64,000 nucleotides of DNA from Heterobilharzia americana (Eukaryota; Platyhelminthes; Trematoda; Strigeidida; Schistosomatidae), in assembly GCA_944470555.2 (NCBI GenBank), contig OX104130.1, positions 53,849,491-53,913,490 on the forward strand, in the 5' to 3' direction. Made by a program: the position numbers and the translations under genes. Shown here piece by piece: positions 48,501 to 60,500 of the stretch (position 1 is its first letter; each line of letters starts with the position of its first letter). A model generated the notes under the pieces. It searched no databases. It saw only the letters and a program-made list of their open reading frames with translations, and was not told where the DNA came from.

Positions 48501-51500
48501 TATCATTAGTATGATAACAAGGAATAGAGGATTACTAAACACCCATTCCAATGTGTTAGCTTCGGATTCCTAAGCAGTTTTCTATACATATTCTCTTATC
48601 AATGTAGTGTCTACATGATAATCTAATAGGTTTATCAAGCAATTGTTCCATTTTCACGTCAATTGTCATAGTTAAGCTTTATCGTTGAGACCTAATTCCA
48701 TGCTAGAAGGAAGCTATGACTTGCACAAACAGCTGAAAGGCAAGCATCTTCTATACATTAACTTCAAAACAGTGGACTACTCTTGATTATATACACTCCT
48801 CAACATTGGTGGGGCTGTGGCTCATTGTATTAGTGAGATGACTTTCAACCAGTAGGTTACGGGTTCGAGCTCCTCTCTGACTACTGAGGTTTGAACAACC
48901 CAGTAGTATCATTAACCCTCACATAGTTGGATAAGGCTCATTGTCTGTTGTAAAGATGTCCACAAGGTAGCTGAGTACTTTTCTTTCATTCTCTTCAACA
49001 CTGAACAAAACAGTTGTGTGACACTTCTTGATACATAATGATTCTTTGACTGATGAAAAAATTCTCTCGAAGATATCATAAATTCAAGCATTTCACAGCC
49101 ATAAATTATAGAAGTCCCTAAAATATTAATCTTTAGTACAAGCATAAAGTTGTAAGGCATCTAGTTTTTGTCTTTAACCAATTTTAAGAAAACCGAAAAT
49201 ACTGCAATAAATCAAGTCATACAAAAAAAAATTATATGGAATGTTCTACGCTTACTGTCTGCGTTTCTATACTAGCATACAAATGTTACAGTAAAACTGT
49301 GTATACCTTTTAATACAGAAAAGTAAGCTGGAAGATAAGTGAAATACATGCAAAAAAAACTCTTTTCCTAGTAATTTATCCATTTTGCTAATAATTGTTA
49401 TTATTATTATGATTATGATTGATGCTAGAGTGGCTGTTTAAAACACATGTTCAATATTCAATATGTTTCTGTATGCTTATCAAGATACCATGGCGAAATA
49501 GAGATGTAAATTTAACACATAGTTTAATGCTACCTATGAAAAAGAAAGGAAAAGAATATATTTAAAAATGGTTCGACTAGTTGAAACCAACAAGGTTATT
49601 TACTTTCGTAAACCCTTACAGCATCTGAACGATAATATCACATCCCATTCCATCAACCAATTCGAATGTACATGTACATAAGAAGGACTCATGGATCTAT
49701 ACAAGTAAAGACGTGGGAGTAGAGCAATTTCAAAAGCGAGTCAAATTACCTTAACCTATAAACGTTAGTAGCAGACGCTTAAGTTCTTCGAGTGTGAAAG
49801 AAATCATTGAAACAAATCATAGAATTGATGTGGCTACTTCCTTCCAACCTATTTACAAAACATGCTGGGAATGGATCCTTAAATTTACTGAAGCCATAGC
49901 TATTAGGAATTTTGAGTCACCTTTTTGTATTCAAAAACAATATGTTATCCCATTAAACCTCCTTTGGTGAATTCAACTCTGAAACCAGTTTCTCTCTGTT
50001 AATTTTCATTGTTATTTTGACATTTAAGCTAACCTTCTCATTTAACATGTTGTCATATTCTCACCCCTTATCTCTAAAAATTCTTATATGAACACCTATG
50101 ACGGCTGCTTGCTGAAACCTTTGGCCACCAAATCTATCCATCGAACATTTCTCATCAAATTCCTTCCTTTCAATTTGTTTTAATCCCTCAGTTATATCCT
50201 TTCAACGTGTTATCTACTCTTCCACATTTTTAAACTGTTTCCAACTCTCCATTTCTCGAGTCAATAACAAAGCAGAGAAAAAATGTTACGTTATATGGAA
50301 ATGGACTTTTCAGTGCACAAAAGTACGCCATATTTCTATCCATCAGATGCTTAGCTTGATCTGCAGATTTTGTACCGTCTGAATGAATCACCATCACCAA
50401 AATTATGCTTGGATTTCTGTTAATTCTTCATTATGAACCGAATACTCATCTAGAACCAACTGATTATTTCACATTATTGCCTTGAATACTGTTATTATTA
50501 AAATCATTCAGATGCAATAATCATTTCCTCTGAAAGTATTATTCTGAGAGTGCATTTGTCGAAAAATTACATGCTGAAAATTCCATACTGTCATGCATAT
50601 TATTTGGAATAAACTGATTATTACTATCACTATTAAAGAAGTATATGTTGCGCAAATACATTACACAATTCAGACTATTTTTAAAGGACTTTAAGAGAAT
50701 GATGAGACAATAATAATGATTATAATAGCAATGTACTGTCTATTCGCTTAAGGACCGGATAAAACAGTGACTGAAATTAAGATGTGATTAGCAGATGGGT
50801 TCTTGTAAGTTAGTGAACAGATTGTTGAACCTGTTTTCTATTGGTCAATTAAGTGTACCATTATTCATTTTATGACTACTTTATATATTTAGTAATGATG
50901 GGCAGTGGCTAGCAGTGGAATCTAGGATGCGCATCATTACTAAACATAGTTAAAAGACAGGCAATATCGAGGCATTCACATAGGAGCCCATGTGCCAAAA
51001 GAGACTGATCAATTCGGTCCAATCAACGACTGTGTAATACAAGCAATAACACTAAACCTATACCCGTCACACAAGAAGTGGATATCGTGGCTCGGTGGTG
51101 TAGTGGGTAACGCTCTGGCGTTTGAAGCGATCGCCTTTGAGTCCGCGTTCCGGTGGGAACAACATCACTCACTGGGAGGCAGGTACATCCAGCTGACGAG
51201 TCCCAAATAGGACGAAATGCGCTTCCTGGATTCCACTGCTAGCTACTATCCATCATTACTAAATATAGTTAAAAGACAGGCAATATCGAGGCATCCTCAT
51301 AGGAGCCCATATGCCAAAAGAGACTGATCAATTCGGTCCAATCAACGACTGTGTAATACAAGCAATAACACTATACTTTATATATTTTTAAAGATAGTAT
51401 TCATCATAAACTGATATCATTTGAAGAAACATTGAAAACTTAAAAGCCTTGAACAACTGTTTCGTCTTAACATGCGACTACTCAGCAATACACACTATCA

Positions 51501-54500
51501 GTATACTACCAGGTAAATTTTTTAAACTTAAATTCTATTTACTTATTTAACCCTTATATTTCATGAAATATTAAGATCCAATGATATTGTGTTGAATAGA
51601 GTATACAGGATGAAATACAACAGATTTTGAAAAATATAATATAGAGTACTCACTTCATCAGGCAATCATTTACACTATTTGAACTTTCATTTGTACAAAT
51701 CGACCATAAATAAGCAACTAAATAAAAATTTATGTTCAAATTATTGGATGTATTTATCATAAGATGAGAATTAGTATCCTGTACATGATAATTATAAGGT
51801 AAACAACCTAAATTCATTAGGAAACATGATTTCTTTGAACTTGATTTGTATAAGTTCCATCTTTTTTCATTGAAAAGATTTTGAAGGATATTTGTCAAGG
51901 TCATCTGAAATGAAATAATAGGAAGAAGTTATTATATCGTCAAGAAACTTAACATAATTATCATCTAAAATAATAAATTAAACCAGAGGTTATGAATACA
52001 TTTGTTTTCACCTTTTATACACAACAAAACAAAGATACTGTCTACTTGAGAATTTTTTTTAAGGTTAATAATACTGTGAATGATATAGTGTAGAATATTT
52101 GTAGCTCAGGTGGATGGTCTTGGTTGTATTGTGTTCTCTGAGCTGAGTTGTTTAATCGCAAAGCTTTCATCGTCAGAGGGTCAGAGGTCAAGCAGTGGGA
52201 CAGTCAATGACACAACAATCAAAGGAAATAACCAATCACAGACCAGTTCGTTAAGGCAAGCTACCAAATCATTCACGGGGAGATACTGACAGTTCACTTC
52301 ATACTGAAGTTAGTGCTGATGACGTCGTCTAGAATGACGATGAAAGCTTCACGATTAAACAACCCAGCTCAGAGAACACAATACAACCAAGACTGTGAAT
52401 GATAACAATTTAAGTGGATTTTGCTGAGCTGTCATTTGTGCTGTCAATAAGACATCTGAAAACTCTTCAAAGATGCAGTACTCAAATTAATAATACACTT
52501 CCTTTCACTTTATGAACTAATTGTATCACGTAGATAAAATGAATATTCTATAGATATTTTCTGCATAGGGCTCAAAGAGCATAGACAATGAGTGATGTAA
52601 CAAATGCATGTGGAGTACCAATGTTACATAGAAACTTTAAGACAAGGTAGGTAATTTAGTTGATTCACAGAAAGTAAGTTCACACCATCTAAGGAGAATG
52701 TTGAATTAGACGATTGAGGCGATGTAATCTATTGACTGGAGGCAGTCAGTATATGAAGAAACTTAAAAATCATCTCAATAATGTCTAGTCATACTGGCAT
52801 TCAACATTTCTTCACCTTCAACAGTTTTTTATTTAATTTCAAACTACATTTACATCTTGTTGCTCAAGTTCAAACAGTCATTGTTCTTTTTGAATAGACC
52901 AACTTGAACCGATGTATTATAACATCAGTCAGCCATTCAAATTGTTTGATAAAAAAAACTCAAATTATAGCTTGTTATTTATTATAGAAATCAGTGTTTT
53001 TAGGATATAATCATTTCCAAAGATATGCTAGTGTTCGATGCTTTACTGGGATAACATTCACCGAGATAACCAGTCAATCGATAACAAAATGAGATCTGGT
53101 GTAACTGCGCAACAACCTAAGTTGCAACACATCATAACAGCAGATCAAGTGAGAATCCAATGAGAAGAAAGACAGAGAAAAAAGAAAGAAAGAAAGTAGT
53201 CAGAAGTCGTAGAAAGACATTAAAAGAGAATAAGGAGGAATGAGATAATGGTGAAATTTGGCTTGTAATCAAGATTACGATTATCCACGGATACATCTGC
53301 ATCAGTGACACCGTTTCTGAGCTACACCGAATTGAGTCACTAACCATCGACTTCGGTTGTTATGAGAACCCCAAACGGGAACCAACAGTCAAAGACTTCA
53401 TAAAATCATGCTATATCTTATTCTAGCCACCCCAAGCCCTTTTCCAGCCTAAACCAACTTCAGTTGACAATGTGTGTCGAGGCAGACGATAACTAGGCCT
53501 GCACAACACATGTCTCAGCCATCTCCGTCAATGAAGGTTAACAAATGCATCAAGTGAAGTGCTTCTTCTACCTAAAACTCCACTCCTGATGCCTACATCA
53601 CTAACTTAGTGGCAACACGACACACAACCTATGCTTAGAAAGCAATGGTGGTAAAGCACACGAAGCCTTTTCAAGTCCTCTCTCTTTAATAACCATTTTT
53701 CACAGTCATACAGTAGAACAAAGTGAAATGCTGCACAGTGCACTCGACTCTTAACAAGCCATCAGGCATTTACAGTAGTGCTGATTACGTTCAACATGCT
53801 GTAGATAAATAAACAGAAGTACACTGTAAACGATAAGAAAGTAGTTGAACTGTGGTTTGAACTGATTTCTAATCACCTTTCAATAAAAATAAAAGAATCT
53901 TATGTTGTACAAAGTCTCAAGTTATTATTCATCGTAGACTGACATCATTTGGGAGAACAAAGGAAACCTGAGAGCACTGGACAGCTGTTTCGTCCTAGTA
54001 TGGGACTCCTCCGCAGTGCGCACCCACGACCCCGCCCCACTAGGGATCGAACCCGCGACCTTAAGGTCCCACGACCAGCACGTTACCATTGAGCCACTGG
54101 GACAGAATCCAATCGTCCATATTTCCAATCCCAGCTGGCCTACTGTTAGCTCAGTGGTAACGCGCTGGCCATAGGACCCGAGGGTCGCGGGTTCGACCCC
54201 CGGAGGTGTGGAGTAGTGAGTTCACACTGCTGAGTGTCATACTGGGATGAGACAGCTGTCCGGTGCTCTCGGGTTTCCTTTGTTCTTCCAACTGATGTCA
54301 GTCTATGATAAATAACAACTTGAAATATTTCCAAATCTCCTCAAAATTTGTACAAAGTGACAGTTTGTAATTGACACTTTAAGATGTAGTTATTCCTACT
54401 TTTTTATCAATACGTATTAAGTTTAAAGGTTGTAAATATTCAGGCCATACTTGTTACGAACAACCGGAAAGCAATTGAGCGTCAAGCCAGGTCTGATTAT

Positions 54501-57500
54501 TATATAAGAAAGTTTTAATATTATCCCAGAGTGTTTAGAATTTCAAAACAGGAAAATCTTGACTTTCGACCTAGTTTGCATTTATGTAAGTCTCAGCATG
54601 TTTGAAATGAAATAATTCCAACGTTCTACATGAAAGATCGGTTCGGGCTTCTTCAGGAGAAAATCTTGTTCTAATTTTCTAAACACGGAGATATATTAAA
54701 ACCTATTTATATAATAATTATAGAGATGTTCACTTCTATGCGCTCAGCTATAAAATCAACAATAAAAGTTCAACAAAATTTTATATACTATCACTATACC
54801 ATATAACTAATATACTCACCTCTTCTATTTCGTATATAGCAGAATTTTCACAAGAAGTCAAATGCGTTTCGAAAATTGATTTCTGAATCTAGTTAAGAGA
54901 ACAACAATATCAACATGATTTTCTATTATATTAGTTTGCCTACTTGTTAGTAGGCTAGATTATCTTTTTACATTTTATTTATTAAGAAAAAAGAAAATTT
55001 GCTAAAAAGCCTTTTTGACAAAATCATTTACTCAAGCGGGATTACATCCATCACAAACATTTACCAATCTTTTATTCAAAAATCGGGTAGATTCTCACCA
55101 CTAGCAGGATTAAACTTTTTTCTCACAGACGAAAAGAGTGCATGTAATTATGCATTATATGATGAAAGCAATCAGTAACGTGAGAAAACTGCTTCCAGAT
55201 TGGAAGCAAATTAGTTGATTGTACCTTTAATAGCTGTAGAAAAGATTCAACAAGAAAGAAGGGTCTAATGAACCTGATAATAATGATGTTATTAATTGTC
55301 ATAAAAAGTCGTGGGGGAATTAAGATCACAGTAAGACAGGAGGTTAGGCTTGAAGTATTGAATTACCCGTGTATCTGTCATGCCGAATTTGTAAGATTGA
55401 CATCTTTTCGAAATATTTGCTTCTAATCTGAAGGTGTCTTGGAGGTGAGACTGTACTAAGTCTGCATGAACAGAGTTCACAAGATATTGAAGTTTCGGGC
55501 TGGTTATAGATTCGTATTCTTCCCTCGACAGTTGAGCAGGATAATTCTCATATATGCATTTGGAAGGCTCATGTTCTGTGTGGCCTATATAACTACTTTT
55601 ATAGGAGCAAAGGGAATGTTAAACAAAGTTCTTCGAAAAGAAACCTGAAAAATGAGCAATATAACGGACAGATCCATCGAGTTTCGAAGAATATTATATT
55701 TATAGATGAGGATTTCTGAGCTATTCTGAGAAATTAGTTCTCCAGACCACTAAGAAGAACATTCTTTTCGGTTAAAATATAGACCATTTCCCCAAGTAGG
55801 CAAATTGCTCTTCAGTATACTAAGGATAAGCCGTCACTTTGGATCAACTGAATATGTATTAACAAGTTAGCTTGCTCCTATTAGCTAATATCAGATTAAC
55901 ATTATTGTTGGTAAAGAGTTTATTAAATTATGGACGTTCACTTCACTACTGTTTACGAAGCTGGACGCATTTAAAATCCACAGATTTCTTAGGCTTAGTA
56001 TTTTTATGATATGCACCAGCATTATGAAAACCAATTTCATCAGATTAATGTCCAAAAAATGGCGTAGATATTGGTCTTTCCTAGAGTATTCAGGTTCTCT
56101 TTTATTCTCCATAGGAGGTTAGATATGTTGCCAATTTTTATTCACTATAAGCTTCATTGGTTGAAATCCCTACTTGAATTGAATATGTTCCAGTTTTCCC
56201 ACATTTTATCTTAAAAAGAAAATAACATTTTGAGAATATTTATAACTCAGGAGTATGATTTTGATGGTTCTCTGAACTGGCTGACTTAATCGTGAGGCTT
56301 TTATTGCTATTCTGGATAACACCGTCATCACAAACTTCAGAAAACAGTTTGTGAAGACTAGAATAACTTGAAATAAACATTCATTCTAAGGGGCAGCAAT
56401 CATCTGTTTGTCCATTACACGGTACCAGTTTTGTATGGCATAATCGGCTTTACTCATTCAAAAAATCTTATCACTCATAGTTTAACCCATGACTAGAGTG
56501 ATAATATTCTTTCAGTTAACGGCTTTTTGCTTTGTACAAAACGAAATTCTTTTGTAGAACTGCTTCTAAGTCAGGTTTAGCGCAGTAGCGGTATCTATAC
56601 ATGTTGGTTATTTCAACAAGAAGCTGAGATATCAATAAAAATTCCTATTTTAATTCAAAAGCCATTTGAGTGAACCGAGAATAATTTTCTTGAAAACTTC
56701 TTCTTCAGGTCTTTTACGATATGTACATATAAATGTGGGACCTGAAGAAAAAGGTATCAAAGCAAACCTTCATCGTTCAAATAAGTTACAATACAATTTA
56801 CATCTAGGCAATACCAAGGTATTCGCATGGGAGCTGACCTACCTACAGAGGTCAAACAATTGAATTCAGTATAGCAAGTATCAATTAAACAACAACTGAT
56901 ACTTTTTGCAAAGGTAGTAGATCCAATTGTCTCGTAATAACGGTTTGGCATTCAAAGTGATGGATACAAGGTTCGAGTCTCAGTGGGAACAACATTACTC
57001 ATTGAGGTGCAGATACATCCAACTGATGTGTCCCTAATCGGAAGAAACGCACGTCTCAGATTCTCTTGTTAGCTATCAGAAAGAGTACAAGAATATTGTT
57101 TGTTCACCCAAACAGAGGTATATCTTTAAAATATACTTAGTCTCGAGGACATTATCAAAATAATCCCTGTGTAATTGTATACTGAAGAACATATAGTGTT
57201 TTGAACAGGAGCGGATGAATTTCTTTTGTTTAGTCAGTGGGAGACAAGCTGGTCCCCTAAATATTCTCCACTAGCCTTTGGTTGTAAACTCTATTAACTT
57301 ATCTCTACTGTAAATATTATGGGGCTCATATCTGTAGTTTAGTAAAATTTTATGTATTCTTCATCCAGTAGACAATATTAAGTGAATATTTCAATTTTAA
57401 TGCCTCATATTTGTCCATATGTATTCTGAAAGTGAAATAAATACCCTCTGCTAATTCCCGTTAAAAGTAATTGGCTTAGAGCAAAACAACAGTGATCATC

Positions 57501-60500
57501 GAAGATGGTTAGTTTGTGTCCTGCTGCCAAACAAATGTTCTCTAAACTCTCAACATTACTCCACTATCAATATCTTCAGAATTTTGAAAAAAGCAACTTT
57601 TCAGGGAGCATTTCTTTGATTATTTATGTGTAGAACAAACTTAGAAACTATTCTGGCGGTAAATAACTTCACTATGAAAATATTTGTTTATCTGGTGGAA
57701 TGTTTGCTGATAGTTAACCTGGAAAAAGTACTGTTTTTCTGTAGAAATAAAAACTGTAACGTGTTTGCCATGGAACCTGAAGGTCATGAGTCCGACTCCT
57801 GGTGAAGGTTTATAATAATAATAATAATAATAACAACAACCGCAAAGAGGATGTAGGTGTTTGACAAGGTTTTCCATTTTGTGTAAAAAGCTAAAAGCCA
57901 GCAAGAAACACCTTCTTAAGAAACAAATGGAGTATCAGCTGTATTTACATCCATCCAAATCAACATAGAACCAGGCATTATTGCGTAACGGTTCTAGTTG
58001 CCACGCCTCATATCAGTACATGAAGTAAAAGGGCAGTTAAGTTGAAGATGAAGATAAGAAAACTCAGTCAAAGGAAACATAAAGTACTAAAAGAGAGAAA
58101 TGAAGAATGAGAAAATGGTGAGATTCGGTATAGCGTTGTTAAGATGAGGATAATGTATGTATACATTTGCACCAGTGACATCGGTTCTGAGCCATATTGC
58201 CTAGAGTCTCCAACCACTGGTTCCTCTTGTCCAACAGACCTCAACCATCCAGTCTGCATCCCCCCACATGGCTCAAACTAACAGTCGAAAACTTCATACA
58301 CTGGTGTTATGTTTTGGTCTAGCCGCCTTGTGTCTTTTTCCAGCCTGAACCAACTTCGGCCAACATTGTGTGAAGAGGCAATCGGTGACTAGGCATACGT
58401 AGTACGTGTCCCAACCATCTCAGTCGATGAAGGTTTCCAATCGTGTCAACTGATTTACCTCTTCTCCCTAAAACTCTACACCTGACGCCACGGAATACGG
58501 CCTACACTACGAATTCAATGATGGTCAAACATCTTAAACCTTCTCTTGTCTTCCACCTTCAATGGCCATGTTTTACAACCATACAGTAAAGCAGATCGAA
58601 CTGTTGTGAAGTTGAAGACCAATCCTGGAGCAATAATTTGTATTTGGATGGTGAGAAACGCATCCTAAACATTCTCAAATTGTCACTAAAAGTATCTAGA
58701 GGACTTTGCATCACGTCGGCGTCTTCATTTAACAGGACTTTGTCATCTATATTCACAAGAAATATTCATTACAGATTAGACTATGGTACACTTTAGTCAC
58801 ATTGATATATATCTAACAATTTGCTAATGAGAAGTTTTCAGCTTTTGTCAATGATTATTTTGTTATTTTTGTAAGATACTAATTAGAATAAAGAGAAGGG
58901 GTATTTATTCGTTAAATTAATAATAACTCACCTGTACTGTCTGTTCACCGACAAATAGATCATTTGATGAAGCCTAGTTACAACCAAAAAAATGATATAT
59001 GGAACAATTAGTGTGTGCCTATGTAATTAAGTTTCCATAGAATTTTAAAGAATCATCTAATAAAAAAAGCCATACAACCTATGTTCCCTTGACCAATTTT
59101 ATCAAAACAAGATGAAAATTTTTGCGAAAAACATTAAGCTCAGATTTATGTATTCCTCGGTTACAATTCACTTTTAAACAGTCTAGAATAGATACAAAAT
59201 TATTTGGGGATAAAATCCGAAATGTGCTTTTTCTATATACCTCTGAGATATGGTTGTTGAAAGTAGATGTGAATAGAGTACACTTTATCGAATACACGCA
59301 TCTCAACAGAGTTCCTCATGTATGGGGCAAGTAGACAATGCCAAAGTTAAGTGGAAGTTGCTTGCAAAGAAGACAAGTCAGTAGAAAAAATTGTGGACTT
59401 TCACTAACTGGAGCGGCTTAGACATATATTGCTCATCCTGACCCACTGCCTACCTCTTCACCCAATGCTAGACAAGCTGAATTACTCTAAAAGGTTATTG
59501 ATGACCATACAAAGACGTGGTACCAGTTCATGAAGTCTCTGACCATTGTATATTGACTTCAAGCGCCACAATAAGTCATCTCTTTAATTTTTTGTTGGTT
59601 AGTCGACTTCTCTGGTTACAGTGAGACTCAAAACGAAAGTCAGTTAGTGTAGGTTCGAAAAAGAAACCTACAATGATGAAGCTGCCGTAAGGCGTATCCT
59701 TCTAGAATTCATTCAAGATCGATTGCTGAAAAGAAACTAGATTATGTATCATAGAAGAGAGAATGAATTTAACAGTAAGTTTGAAGTGAAGATGCTTCGA
59801 AGGTGCCAAATAGTATATGAAATCGAAATACTTTAAAAATTTAGCTTTGAAGTGTTTCTACTAACTGAAATTCTTACCTGAAAGCATTTATTATCACTAT
59901 TGAAATGAAATCACAATAAAGTCATGCACTAGTTGAAAGAAAGATAGGCAAATCGATGACTATAAACGGAGCAATAATCACTGAGAAATTCAAGCCTTAT
60001 TTAAGCATCTCCTTAATAAATAAGCAACTAAATTCTGACATTTCATATTGTTCTATACAATAGGAATTGTTATTTGCACAGTGAACTTAATTCATATCCG
60101 AACACTATATTCTAAATTGTTAAAACTTCAGGTTGAATACATTCACTCTTAAGTAAGAGAAACACCATTCCAACTGGGTTGATAAATTAAACTAGTAAAA
60201 CAAAACAATGATAAGTTGAACAATTCGATGCGCAAAACAACTTAGAATTACAAGGATATTAATAGATTATTATTATTAGTCCCTTGGGTTCCTAATGGAA
60301 CATAGAGCTTCAGTGCGCTCTGTCCTCTGAAATCTTTTGGACCTGGCTCCACGACAGCCCACAACCTCTCATTTCCTCCTCGCACGATCTCCTCCATGTC
60401 ACCCTCACCTCGGACACCCAACTCGTCGTTTCCCATCTGGGTTCCACTCGAGTGACTGGCTTGACGCGTTATGTCCCCAGTCGGCCTTCTCAGTGTATGC

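Larger units (their letters stand above)
43858..51653 (-). other. phosphodiesterase intron (51.6 to 43.9 kb)
   Basis: A 7.8-kb intron with an S2 scrap (51.4 kb), the S1 tandem unit (50.89-51.38 kb), a duplicated unknown segment (50.13-50.64 kb), an S5 tRNA-like copy (48.82-48.91 kb), two opposed R1 halves (44.93-47.83 kb) and an S2 copy with an intact hammerhead core (44.2-44.5 kb). 47.9-48.8 and 48.95-50.1 kb show nothing recognisable. Confidence 0.55.
51905..54819 (-). other. phosphodiesterase intron (54.8 to 51.9 kb)
   Basis: Holds a head-to-head pair of S2 SINEs (53.93-54.33 kb), an R2 3' region (53.08-53.77 kb) and the 59-bp inverted repeat (52.12-52.39 kb). 52.4-53.07 kb and 54.33-54.82 kb are unassigned AT-rich DNA. 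Confidence 0.55.
54883..58931 (-). other. phosphodiesterase intron (58.9 to 54.9 kb)
   Basis: Contains an R2 3' region (57.95-58.77 kb), an AAT microsatellite next to an S2 scrap (57.75-57.84 kb) and an S1 remnant (56.94-57.07 kb). Between 56280 and 56345 there is a diverged half of the inverted repeat seen at 52.1 kb. The stretch 54.9-56.2 kb holds nothing I can name. Confidence 0.55.

Noticed and set aside
54141..54205. Possible functional tRNA gene (good A and B boxes)
   Set aside because: The sequence does not form a full cloverleaf acceptor stem and is followed by the S2 hammerhead and tail, so it is a SINE head.
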